Source: Clostridiales bacterium
GTDB taxonomy: Bacteria > Bacillota > Clostridia > Ch29
DNA: 32,740 bases
Direction of reading: 5' to 3'
NCBI GenBank assembly: GCA_012523075.1
Contig: JAAYJF010000135.1
Location: 1 to 32,740, forward strand
Notes under the pieces: model-generated
Told to the model about the DNA's origin: nothing
Seen by the model: the letters and a program-made list of their open reading frames with translations, nothing else
Database searches by the model: none
Shown here: piece by piece, positions 1-8,049 of the stretch
Layout: every line of letters starts with the position of its first letter
Position numbering within the stretch: position 1 is the stretch's first letter
Translations under genes and position numbers: made by a program

Positions 1-2676
1 GATCCGGCCATGGGCAGCGGGAATATACTTGTATATGCATTCGATTTGCTTTATGAAATATACCTTTCCCAAGGTTACAAAGAGGATGGGATACCCGCTC
101 TAATAATTAAAAACAATCTATACGGACTGGACATTGACGAGCGAGCTGCGGGCCTTGCATGCTTTGCTCTTATGATGAAGGCAAGAAGCAAAGACAAGGG
201 TTTTTTACGAAAAGGAATAAAGCCTAACCTTTATGTTTTGCAGGAAAGCGGTGGGCTGACCGCCGGTGACGTAATGCCGCTGGCAGGCACCGCGCATAGG
301 GTAACGATACCGGAGGGATGCATAAAGGATATGGACAGGCTGCTGGCGGCTTTTCGTGATGCCCGGGGGCTGGGTTCCGTCATAAAGCTTCCGGATATGG
401 ACCTGGAGCGGCTGCAGCAGTGGTGGGAAGAACTGGACGGGCGGTATCGCCGGGGTACCGACGGGCCGGAGGCCCTACTGCCGCATTACGATAGGATATT
501 AGGGCTTATAAAGCAGGCAAAGGCAATGCAAGGGAAATACAATGTGGTGGTTACAAATCCTCCCTATATGGGCATAAGGGGTATGAATCCTCGGCTTGCC
601 GGCTACCTTAACACCCACTACAAGTATTCAAAATACGACCTTTTTACCGTTTTCATGGACCTTGCGCTAAAAATGACGGTGGACGGGGGATGCATGGCGC
701 TCATAAACCAGCACTCCTGGATGTTCCTGTCAAGCTACAGGAGGTTCAGGGAAAATTTCTTAGGCCAGTGCTGCATCTGTAGCATGTTGCACCTGGGTTC
801 CGGGGTTTTTGAGGGGAACGTGGGAACAATAGTACAGTCCACCGCCTTTGTGGCAAGACGGGTGCAGGTGGAGGGCTACCGCTCGGTATTCATAGATTTG
901 CAACGCTGCAGCGGTTCCAGTGCAAAGGAGAGGTCCCTGCTTGCCATGGATTCGGGCTGCGGGGAAGCAAAGAAATTCACAGCAAGCATGTCTGAATTTG
1001 ACGGTATCCCGGGCAAACCCATTGCCTACTGGGCCGAAAAAAGGATTATCCGTGCTTTTGTAGACAACAAAAAGCTGGGGGATATTGCAAAACCTAGGCA
1101 GGGCATGGCCACCTCCGACAACAAAAGGTTTGTAAGATACTGGTACGAGGTGCCCTACCAAAACATCGGCTTCGGGTGCGGTAGCACCGACGAGGCCCTC
1201 CAAAGCGGCCGCCGATGGTTTCCCTACAACAAGGGAGGCGCCTACCGGAAGTGGTACGGGAACAACTTGCTGGTGGTAGACTGGAAAGAAAACGGCAGCG
1301 AGGTAAAGGAACTGGCAGCTTCCCTGTACGGTAACTATTCCAGGACCATAAAGAACATTCGCTATTATTTCCGGGAGGGCATTACCTATACGTTTATCTC
1401 CACCAACCTGGGTGCAAGATATTCGCCTCCGGGGTTTATATTTGACGTTGCGGGCTCCTCAATCTTTGCCCCGGAAGAAGACCTTTACATACTGCTGGCT
1501 TTTTTATGCAGTAAGCTTTCAGTGGTGTTTCTTGAGATACTAAACCCTACCTTTAATATCCAGGTAGGTGATATTAAAGACTTGCCCATAGCAGATATAA
1601 AGGATGATAGCCTAAGGGAAAGAATAAAGCAGCTTTCCAAAGAAAACATAGAAATATCAAAAACCGACTGGGATTTCAAGGAGACCTCCTGGGACTTCAA
1701 AAAACATCCGCTGATTGAATACAAAGAAGGGGCCGGAAGAATTGAAGAGGCCTACGCAAACTGGTATCAGGTTGTGGAAGGCCTTATAAGACGTCTCAGG
1801 TCAAACGAAAAGGAACTAAACGATATATTTATAAAGCTTTACGGATTGCAGGGAAGCCTTAAGCCGGAGGTGGAGGAGAGGGATATAACCATAAATGTGC
1901 CGAGCCGTGAGGAAGCGGTAAAGTCCTTCATATCCTATGCGGTGGGGTGCATGTTCGGGCGTTTTTCCCCGGACGCTGAGGGTCTTATCCATGAGGGCGG
2001 CCCCTCCCATAGAGGTAATTATAAAGGCTTTGCAGTGAAGGAGGACAATATAATACCCGTAACGGATGCAGGATGTTTCAAAGACAGTATATTAAGTCTG
2101 TTTACCGGTTTTGTGGAGGCGGTCTTCGGCGCAAAAACCCTTGCCCAAAACCTTGAGTTCATTGCCCGCACCCTTGGTAAAAGACAGGATGAAACTGTGA
2201 AGGAGGCCATAGAGCGGTATTTTGAAAAGAGCTTTTATAAAGACCATTTGTCAATGTATAACCGAAGGCCTGTTTACTGGTTGTTTGATTCGGGCAGGGA
2301 AAAGGGCTTCCGGGTCCTTGTATATATGCATCGTTACAGTTCTTCAACTCTATCGGTGATGCGGGAGCATTACCTGGGAAGGGTTATAGAGTTTTATCGT
2401 AAGAAACTGGTTCAAAACGAAAAGCCCGTTTCTGAGGACAAGGGGTTGGCAGAGAAAAAGAGGGAACGGAAAAGGAGAGAAACCCTGGAGAAAAGACTGG
2501 AGGAATGCATTGTATATGACAGTGCCCTTCTTGAGGCCATTCGGAAGGGAATAACTATAAACCCCGATGAGGGCGTTGTAAATAACTACCTAAAATTTCA
2601 AGGCGTATTAGCATCAGAGCAGGAAAAGGGCAAACCTATGAGGGTGAATCTGTTGGCTCAAAAAGGGCTTCGGTAA
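1..2676 (+). CDS. pglX: BREX-type adenine-specific DNA methyltransferase PglX, 3' part (5' end outside window)
   Basis: The reading frame is open from base 1, so this is a partial gene of 891 visible codons. The first visible residues, DPAMGSGN, are the SAM-binding motif I of N6-adenine methyltransferases and lead into VYAFDLLYEIY, typical of PglX. The catalytic motif NPPY lies at about residues 186-189 in TNPPYMGIRG. The long C-terminal part (about 700 residues) fits the target-recognition and helical regions of PglX, which is usually about 1,200 residues, so roughly 300 N-terminal residues are missing. In BREX phage-defence systems PglX methylates host DNA to mark it as self. No pglZ, brxL or other BREX gene follows; about 510 bp without a gene comes next, so this is either the last gene of a BREX island or an orphan PglX-like enzyme (type IIL-like enzymes are related). 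Family call is firm; BREX membership depends on upstream genes that cannot be seen. Confidence 0.9.
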   Translation, partial: DPAMGSGNILVYAFDLLYEIYLSQGYKEDGIPALIIKNNLYGLDIDERAAGLACFALMMKARSKDKGFLRKGIKPNLYVLQESGGLTAGDVMPLAGTAHRVTIPEGCIKDMDRLLAAFRDARGLGSVIKLPDMDLERLQQWWEELDGRYRRGTDGPEALLPHYDRILGLIKQAKAMQGKYNVVVTNPPYMGIRGMNPRLAGYLNTHYKYSKYDLFTVFMDLALKMTVDGGCMALINQHSWMFLSSYRRFRENFLGQCCICSMLHLGSGVFEGNVGTIVQSTAFVARRVQVEGYRSVFIDLQRCSGSSAKERSLLAMDSGCGEAKKFTASMSEFDGIPGKPIAYWAEKRIIRAFVDNKKLGDIAKPRQGMATSDNKRFVRYWYEVPYQNIGFGCGSTDEALQSGRRWFPYNKGGAYRKWYGNNLLVVDWKENGSEVKELAASLYGNYSRTIKNIRYYFREGITYTFISTNLGARYSPPGFIFDVAGSSIFAPEEDLYILLAFLCSKLSVVFLEILNPTFNIQVGDIKDLPIADIKDDSLRERIKQLSKENIEISKTDWDFKETSWDFKKHPLIEYKEGAGRIEEAYANWYQVVEGLIRRLRSNEKELNDIFIKLYGLQGSLKPEVEERDITINVPSREEAVKSFISYAVGCMFGRFSPDAEGLIHEGGPSHRGNYKGFAVKEDNIIPVTDAGCFKDSILSLFTGFVEAVFGAKTLAQNLEFIARTLGKRQDETVKEAIERYFEKSFYKDHLSMYNRRPVYWLFDSGREKGFRVLVYMHRYSSSTLSVMREHYLGRVIEFYRKKLVQNEKPVSEDKGLAEKKRERKRRETLEKRLEECIVYDSALLEAIRKGITINPDEGVVNNYLKFQGVLASEQEKGKPMRVNLLAQKGLR

Positions 2677-3185
2677 GCCTGGGCGTAGCTACTTGGACTA
2701 GGCAAAAAGAAAGGGATGTAAAAATTCCCTTTACAATTAATAAAAATAATGGTATATTTTTAGGTAAGTATATAAAAGATGTGGCATTATATGCGTTATT
2801 TTTGTCAAATGCGATAAATTTTCTCTAATAGTCTTATCCTCGTCCTTTGAAAACCTCATAAGAGAATAGTCGGGATACTAAGAAATTCCGAGCCGATTTT
2901 ACTTACTGAGGTCTTTACATTAAAAACAAACCTAATATTCAGTTCACAAACAGGGCCCGTCATTACATAATTATTCAACCCATTGGGTCCAAGACGCCGA
3001 ACAACTCGATGAATGCAACAAGCTTTAACAGCGCTATCCGACAGGTGCACCGCTATATGCCATGAATCCCTTTAGTTGGAAATGTTCCAATTAAATGGAT
3101 GAAGCTGCTTTGGCATTAACCCGTTGGTCTATAAATTCCTTAAGGATCAAACGGGATAAAATAAATAAATTAGGAGGTTGAATTA
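2677..3185. other. Gene-free interval between pglX and the ABC importer
   Basis: No convincing reading frame on either strand; the longest open stretches are about 60 codons without ribosome-binding sites. Near the start (about 2709-2731) a 7-bp inverted repeat AAAGGGA/TCCCTTT could form a weak hairpin; its T-rich flank is on the minus-strand side, so it is not a clear terminator for pglX. Near the end, CCCGTT (3120-3125) and AACGGG (3150-3155) form a 6-bp inverted repeat enclosing the palindrome TCCTTAAGGA (3137-3146), just ahead of the ribosome-binding site AGGAGG of the next gene. The promoter of the importer operon must lie here, but I see no pair of good -35 and -10 boxes; TAAAAT at 3157-3162 is a possible -10. 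Confidence 0.5.
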
Positions 3186-4358
3186 ATGGCAAAAAGGCTT
3201 TGGATTTTAGCGTTTGTAGTTGTACTTATTGCTTCCGGGGTTTTTGGCTGTGGGCAGCCCGCCGCACCATCGCAGGGCGAAGATGAAGAGGCTGGAGGAG
3301 CCGAAGCACCCCAGTTTGACGGGGAAATACTTGTAGGCATTATGGTACCTGTAACCGGCTCGGAAGCTACATATGGCCAGGATATGGAGAATGCGATGAA
3401 AATCGCAGCAGATGAGATAAATGCAGCAGGCGGTATACTAGGCAAGGAACTTAAATTCACTCTGGGTGATGACGGATGCGACCCACAGATGTGTACCGCA
3501 GCAGCCAGCAAGCTTGTATCCTCAGAAGTTGTGGCTGTACTCGGAGGCTATTGCTCCGGGGCAACCATACCTGCATTGAAGATTTATGGGGATGCTAAGG
3601 TACCCTTTATCATTACAGCAGCAAACTCAACCGAGTTAATAAAAGAGAACCCGGGCTGGGCGTTCATGATAAACAGCCCCGGCTATCACCAGGCGGATGC
3701 AGCGGCAGATTGTTTTGAAAAACTGGGCGTTTCCAAGCTGGCCTTCGTACACCAGGGAGACGGCTTCTCGGAAAACCTGGCGGAACTTACAAGGGATGAA
3801 TGGCTAAGCCGAGGCCACGAAGTTGTAGCCTATGACGTTGTTAACAAGGGTGAACAGGACTTCTCATCGCTGGTTACCAAGATAAGGTCTTCGGGAGCAG
3901 AAGGGGTCTACTGGACAGCCTATCACGCCGATGGTGCCATGTTAATAATGCAGCTTCGCCAGGGGGGCTATACCGGTGAAATAACCGTTGCCGACGGCTC
4001 CAGTTCGGTACAGCTTCTGGAGATTGCCGGAGCAGCCGGCGAAGGCGTGTACTGCACGTCGCCTCCGGTTGTTGACTACCTGCCGGCGGCACAAAAGTTT
4101 ATTTCCACCTATAATGCGAAATACAATCAGGAGCCCGGTCCCTATGCAGGGCTTGCCTATGACGGTACCCACCTTCTGGCAGATGCCATAGAAAGGGCGG
4201 GGAGCACCGACCCGGATGCAATTCGCGATGCATTGGCAGCAACCGATAAATTCGAAACCCTTTGTGCAACAGTCACCTTTACACCGGAAAACGTACTTGA
4301 GGAGAGTAACTTCATGATTCTTAAAGGTGAAGGAGGCAAATGGGTCCTAGTAGAATAA
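3186..4358 (+). CDS. livJ: Branched-chain amino-acid-type ABC transporter substrate-binding lipoprotein
   Basis: 390 residues with a lipoprotein signal peptide: basic start MAKR, hydrophobic core to about residue 17, and lipobox VFGC with Cys22 as the lipidation site. The mature protein begins with a low-complexity acidic linker, then a Leu/Ile/Val-binding fold of the periplasmic-binding-protein type I family (GEILVGIMVPVTGSEATYG, followed by the typical DEINAAGGILG segment). It would capture an amino acid outside the membrane and pass it to the permeases encoded downstream. The start is supported by AGGAGG about 9 bases upstream. It heads a five-gene operon in the standard order; a strong hairpin separates it from the permease genes. 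Family members bind Leu/Ile/Val but also other amino acids, amides or aromatic acids, so the actual ligand is not settled. Confidence 0.93.
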   Translation: MAKRLWILAFVVVLIASGVFGCGQPAAPSQGEDEEAGGAEAPQFDGEILVGIMVPVTGSEATYGQDMENAMKIAADEINAAGGILGKELKFTLGDDGCDPQMCTAAASKLVSSEVVAVLGGYCSGATIPALKIYGDAKVPFIITAANSTELIKENPGWAFMINSPGYHQADAAADCFEKLGVSKLAFVHQGDGFSENLAELTRDEWLSRGHEVVAYDVVNKGEQDFSSLVTKIRSSGAEGVYWTAYHADGAMLIMQLRQGGYTGEITVADGSSSVQLLEIAGAAGEGVYCTSPPVVDYLPAAQKFISTYNAKYNQEPGPYAGLAYDGTHLLADAIERAGSTDPDAIRDALAATDKFETLCATVTFTPENVLEESNFMILKGEGGKWVLVE

Positions 4359-4366
4359 ACCTGTTG

Positions 4367-4401
4367 GCGCAGGACGGGGGCATTTTGCCCCCGGCCTTGC
4401 G
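4367..4401 (+). promoter_or_regulatory. Intercistronic hairpin between binding-protein and permease genes
   Basis: An 8-bp perfect stem CGGGGGCA (4375-4382) / TGCCCCCG (4386-4393) with a TTT loop, extended outward by a partly paired GCGCAGG / CCTTGCG. No run of T follows, so it is unlikely to stop transcription fully. By analogy with other ABC importers, such a structure protects the 3' end of the binding-protein mRNA or reduces read-through, so that more binding protein than permease is made. The structure is seen directly; the role is inferred. Confidence 0.75.
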
Positions 4402-4431
4402 TATACCTCCAATATACGAAAGGGTGAGCTT

Positions 4432-5349
4432 ATGTCTTTACAAGAGATTGTCATTCAACAGCTATTCAATGGCTTGCTTTTGGGGTCCTTTTACGGGCTG
4501 GTCGCTCTGGGCTATTCCATGGTTTATGGCATCATCAGACTGCTGAACTTCGCCCATGCAGATATATACATGGTGGGAGGTTTTTGCAGTTTATCTTTGT
4601 TGACCTTTTTTGGAGGAACCTTTCTTGGCAAAGGTTGGCTTGGAATAATTGTATCCATGCTTATTACCATGATAGTAGTTGGCCTGCTGGGAGTGATAAT
4701 AGAAAGAGTTGCTTATAAGCCACTGCGGGAAGCCCCACGGCTTTCACTCCTTATAACCGCATTGGGTGTTTCGATGGTTTTGTACAATTCGGTAATGGTT
4801 ATTACTGCCGGTGAATACCGGGCTTATGGAACCGGACTGGGATATGACGGGTTTTCGATAGGCAGCGTTTTTATTACCCATACCCAGGCTATTCTGATAC
4901 TGGCAGCGGTGGCCCTCATGCTGGTGCTTCATCTGTTTATAACAAGGACCATGTATGGCAAAGCGATGAGGGCAATATCCATGGACCGTGATTGTTGTCG
5001 CTTAATGGGCGTTAACGTCAACAAAATAATAGCCCTTACTTTTTTTGTTGGCTCTGCATTGGCTGCCTCTGCAGGAATGATGGCGGGGGTCTATTATGGA
5101 AGCCTGCATTTTTATATGGGCTTTACTATAGGAATTAAAGCCTTTACTGCTGCAGTCATAGGCGGGATAGGAATAATTCCCGGTGCTATGCTGGGCGGAC
5201 TGCTGCTGGGCCTTCTGGAATCCTTCGGAACACAGATCCCTTTAATTGGATCGGCGTGGAAGGATGTATTTTCCTTTACGATATTAATATTTATTCTGAT
5301 ATTCAAGCCAACGGGGCTTTTGGGTAAAAAAGAAAGCGAGAGGATGTAG
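4432..5349 (+). CDS. livH: Branched-chain amino-acid-type ABC transporter permease LivH
   Basis: 305 residues, highly hydrophobic with about eight predicted membrane segments. The N-terminal stretch NGLLLGSFYGLVALGYSMVYG, read in parts, is the hallmark of LivH permeases, and the cytoplasmic loop with AMRAISMDRDCCRLMGVN is the region that contacts the ATPases (usual form RAxAxDxxxAxLMGI). It forms a heterodimer with the LivM-type permease encoded 5 bp downstream. The start ATG has an AAAGGGTG ribosome-binding site. Two cysteines (CC) where the loop usually has small residues is a minor peculiarity. Confidence 0.95.
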   Translation: MSLQEIVIQQLFNGLLLGSFYGLVALGYSMVYGIIRLLNFAHADIYMVGGFCSLSLLTFFGGTFLGKGWLGIIVSMLITMIVVGLLGVIIERVAYKPLREAPRLSLLITALGVSMVLYNSVMVITAGEYRAYGTGLGYDGFSIGSVFITHTQAILILAAVALMLVLHLFITRTMYGKAMRAISMDRDCCRLMGVNVNKIIALTFFVGSALAASAGMMAGVYYGSLHFYMGFTIGIKAFTAAVIGGIGIIPGAMLGGLLLGLLESFGTQIPLIGSAWKDVFSFTILIFILIFKPTGLLGKKESERM

Positions 5350-5354
5350 AGCCT

Positions 5355-6371
5355 ATGAAGGAAAAACAGACATGCTTGCAGAGCGCATCTGCTCAGACGG
5401 CTACAAAACGTAAAAACCCTTTGGCACAGCTTATTGACAGGCTGTATGTGTTGTTTGATGATAAAAAGGTGCGTTACGGTGTTTTGGCGGTTGCAGTTGT
5501 GGTGCTTATTTACCTGCCTATGAAAAGTAGCATGTATATTACGGAGGTTATGACAACTTTCTGGTTTCATGTAGTTGTATGCCTTGGGCTAAACATAATA
5601 GTAGGATTTGCCGGGCTTCTTAGTCTTGGCTATGCGGCTTTCTTCGCTGTTGGGGCCTATACCACCGGCATTATGATTTTGCACTATGGCATAAGCTTTT
5701 GGCTTACACTTCCCGTAAGCGTTTTAATGGCAATAATCGCCGGTCTGGCAATAGGCGGTCCTACCCTTAAACTACGAAGCGATTATCTTGCAATAGTGAC
5801 GCTGGGTTTCGGCGAGATAATCAGACTGGCAGCCAGGAACTTGGAAATTACCGGCCGGGCCACCGGGCTGGTCGGGATAGACAGGCCCACTTTTTTTGGC
5901 ATTGCCATGGTAAGGATAAATCATTTCTATTACGCTTTTTTGGTATTGGCTATTATGGCGATTTTTATATCGTATAGGCTGCAGGATTCGAGACTGGGAA
6001 GGGCGTGGAAATGTATAAGAGAGGATGAGGACGCTGCCGAAGCGATGGGTATTAACGTGGTTGCGGTCCGACTTCTTGCATTTATTATCGGGTCGGTATT
6101 CGGAGCGCTGGCGGGGTCCTTTATGGCAATAAAAATGACAGCCATTTCACCCGAGTCCTTCTTGTTTACCCAGTCGGTTATGATACTGCTGGCGGTTGTG
6201 CTCGGGGGAATGGGAAAGATTCCGGGCGTAATACTCGGCGCATTTGCGGTGGTTATCTTCCCCGAGGTTTTTAGGGGTATCGGGCAGTATAGGATGTTAA
6301 TATTTGGTGTGGTATTATTGGTCTTGATGATTTATCGTCCCCAGGGACTGTGGCCTGAACGCCATACCTAA
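5355..6371 (+). CDS. livM: Branched-chain amino-acid-type ABC transporter permease LivM
   Basis: 338 residues with a charged N-terminal tail of about 35 residues, then multiple membrane segments. Family hallmarks are GLNIIVGFAGLLSLGYAAF (first conserved helix), TLGFGEIIRL, and the ATPase-contact loop SRLGRAWKCIREDEDAAEAMG. The end carries GMGKIPGVILGA and the usual C-terminal RPQGLWP. It pairs with the preceding LivH. Only 5 bp separate it from livH, so both are expected on one mRNA and probably translated together. Confidence 0.95.
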   Translation: MKEKQTCLQSASAQTATKRKNPLAQLIDRLYVLFDDKKVRYGVLAVAVVVLIYLPMKSSMYITEVMTTFWFHVVVCLGLNIIVGFAGLLSLGYAAFFAVGAYTTGIMILHYGISFWLTLPVSVLMAIIAGLAIGGPTLKLRSDYLAIVTLGFGEIIRLAARNLEITGRATGLVGIDRPTFFGIAMVRINHFYYAFLVLAIMAIFISYRLQDSRLGRAWKCIREDEDAAEAMGINVVAVRLLAFIIGSVFGALAGSFMAIKMTAISPESFLFTQSVMILLAVVLGGMGKIPGVILGAFAVVIFPEVFRGIGQYRMLIFGVVLLVLMIYRPQGLWPERHT

Positions 6372-6412
6372 AACTTACCGCAGGGAAAAATTTATATCGG
6401 ACGGGGTGAATA

Positions 6413-7189
6413 ATGGTGATTCTAGAGATTAAAGACTTAACATTAAGGTTTGGAGGACTTACAGCGGTCAATAAGGTAAGTTTCGGTATAGAAGAGGGTT
6501 CCATAGAGAGCCTCATAGGACCCAACGGTGCGGGGAAAACGTCGCTTTTCAACTGCCTGACCGGTTTTTATAGGGCCCAGGAGGGGGATATACTGTTTGA
6601 GGGGAAGAGTGTAATGAAAATGAAACCTCATAAAATAACCACCCTGGGCATGGCCAGGACGTTTCAGAACCTCCGGCTGTTTAAAAACCTGACGGTTATG
6701 GAAAACGTTATGTCCGGGATGCACTGCCGTGCATCTGCCGGTGTGGCCGGTGCAATTCTTAGACCCCCCACCCAGAGGGCGGAGGAAAAAAGGATTAGGG
6801 ACGTGGCACTGGAATGCATGGACTTTGTCGGAATCCTGGACAAAAAGCATAGGCTGGCAAAAAATTTGCCCTACGGGGACCAAAGAAGGGTGGAGTGGGC
6901 AAGGGCACTGGCTACGCAGCCAAAGCTGCTGCTGCTGGACGAGCCTGCTGCCGGGCTCAACTACGACGAAAAGATGCAGCTTGTAGAGCTTATAAGGCGC
7001 ATCCGGGACGAAAGAAAGATAACTGTATTCCTGATAGAGCATGATATGGGACTTGTAATGAAGGTTTCGGAAAAAATATTCGTAATAGATTATGGTACCA
7101 AGATTGCGGAGGGTACCGCCCAGGAAGTACAAAATAACCCCAGGGTAATTGAAGCATATTTGGGGAAAGAGGAGGAAACTGCCGTATGA
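6413..7189 (+). CDS. livG: Branched-chain amino-acid-type ABC transporter ATP-binding protein LivG
   Basis: 258 residues. Walker A is GPNGAGKTS, the Q-loop lies in ARTFQNLRLF (typical for LivG), the signature is LPYGDQRRVEWARALA and Walker B is LLLLDEPAAGLN, with the switch His in LIEHDM. LivG-type ATPases carry the degenerate signature YGDQRR rather than LSGGQ, as seen here. One of two ATPases that power the LivH/LivM channel from the cytoplasm. Its stop overlaps the next start by ATGA (7186-7189), implying translational coupling with livF. Confidence 0.96.
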   Translation: MVILEIKDLTLRFGGLTAVNKVSFGIEEGSIESLIGPNGAGKTSLFNCLTGFYRAQEGDILFEGKSVMKMKPHKITTLGMARTFQNLRLFKNLTVMENVMSGMHCRASAGVAGAILRPPTQRAEEKRIRDVALECMDFVGILDKKHRLAKNLPYGDQRRVEWARALATQPKLLLLDEPAAGLNYDEKMQLVELIRRIRDERKITVFLIEHDMGLVMKVSEKIFVIDYGTKIAEGTAQEVQNNPRVIEAYLGKEEETAV

Positions 7190-7902
7190 GTGAAGTAGTC
7201 CTTACCCTGAAAAATCTTGAAACCCGGTACGGGCAGATTTACGCGCTAAAAGGTATCAGCCTGGATGTCCGAGAAGGGGAGATAGTAACGCTTCTTGGTT
7301 CAAACGGAGCTGGGAAAAGCACCACCTTAAAAACAATATCAAGCCTGGTGCCGGCCTGCGGAGGTAAGGTGGAGTTTTTGGGCAAAGACATCACCAACGC
7401 TCCGCCCCATACTATAGTGGAGATGGGTGTTATTCATGTACCTGAAGGACGTCGGATTTTCAAGGAGCTTAATGTTACCGAAAACCTGGAGCTTGGTTCC
7501 TTTACATTAAAGGACGATGCCGAAAGAAAGCGAAGGATTGATAATGTATTTGAACTGTTCCCCGTTCTTGCGGAGCGGAGCAAACAATCGGGAGGACTGC
7601 TTTCCGGCGGCGAGCAGCAGATGCTTGCAATTGGGCGTGCTCTTATGACCGAGCCGAAGGTGCTGCTTCTTGATGAGCCTTCTATGGGTCTTGCTCCGAT
7701 AATAGTCCAGGGTATAATGGATATTATCAAAACGATAAACGAGAGGGGAACCACAGTACTACTTGTGGAGCAGAATGCAAAGGTAGCACTCAAACTGGCC
7801 GACAGGGGGTACGTGCTGGAAACGGGCGAGATAGTGATGGAAGGAGATGCGGATAAGCTTAGTAAAGATGACAGCATTGTAAAGGCTTATCTGGGGCATT
7901 AA
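7186..7902 (+). CDS. livF: Branched-chain amino-acid-type ABC transporter ATP-binding protein LivF
   Basis: 238 residues. Walker A is GSNGAGKST; the LivF-typical HVPEGRRIFKELNVTENLELG precedes the signature LSGGEQQMLAIGRALM and Walker B LLLDEPSMGLAP, with the switch His position replaced by Gln in LLVEQNA, which is normal for LivF. Second ATPase of the importer. It overlaps livG by four bases and is the last gene of the operon; a terminator-like hairpin follows within 15 bp. Confidence 0.96.
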   Translation: MSEVVLTLKNLETRYGQIYALKGISLDVREGEIVTLLGSNGAGKSTTLKTISSLVPACGGKVEFLGKDITNAPPHTIVEMGVIHVPEGRRIFKELNVTENLELGSFTLKDDAERKRRIDNVFELFPVLAERSKQSGGLLSGGEQQMLAIGRALMTEPKVLLLDEPSMGLAPIIVQGIMDIIKTINERGTTVLLVEQNAKVALKLADRGYVLETGEIVMEGDADKLSKDDSIVKAYLGH

Positions 7903-7912
7903 TACAACCATA

Positions 7913-7952
7913 GGGGTGTCGGAGAAAAATTCTACCGGCACCTTTTTAATTT
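7913..7952 (+). terminator. Rho-independent terminator of the importer operon
   Basis: GGTGTCGG (7915-7922) pairs with CCGGCACC (7935-7942), eight pairs including one G-T, with an AT-rich loop, followed directly by TTTTT A A TTTTT (7943-7954). Confidence 0.85.
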
Positions 7953-7973
7953 TTCATGGGGTTCCATTTACAA

Positions 7974-8002
7974 TTGTTGTTAATACATATAAGCTGTATA
8001 AT
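7974..8002 (+). promoter_or_regulatory. Candidate promoter of the macroglobulin gene cluster
   Basis: Perfect -10 TATAAT at 7997-8002 with a weak -35 TTGTTG at 7974-7979 and a 17-bp spacer, just past the importer terminator and 48 bp before the next start codon. The nearest clear promoter for the run 8050-17695. Confidence 0.6.
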
Positions 8003-8049
8003 TAAGTTAGTAGATACCGGGTAGAAACAATGGGTGGGAGGATGTACTT

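Noticed and set aside
2856-3050. 64-codon minus-strand open frame in the gene-free interval
   Set aside because: No ribosome-binding site, no recognisable domain, biased composition; also no convincing match to a transposase remnant.
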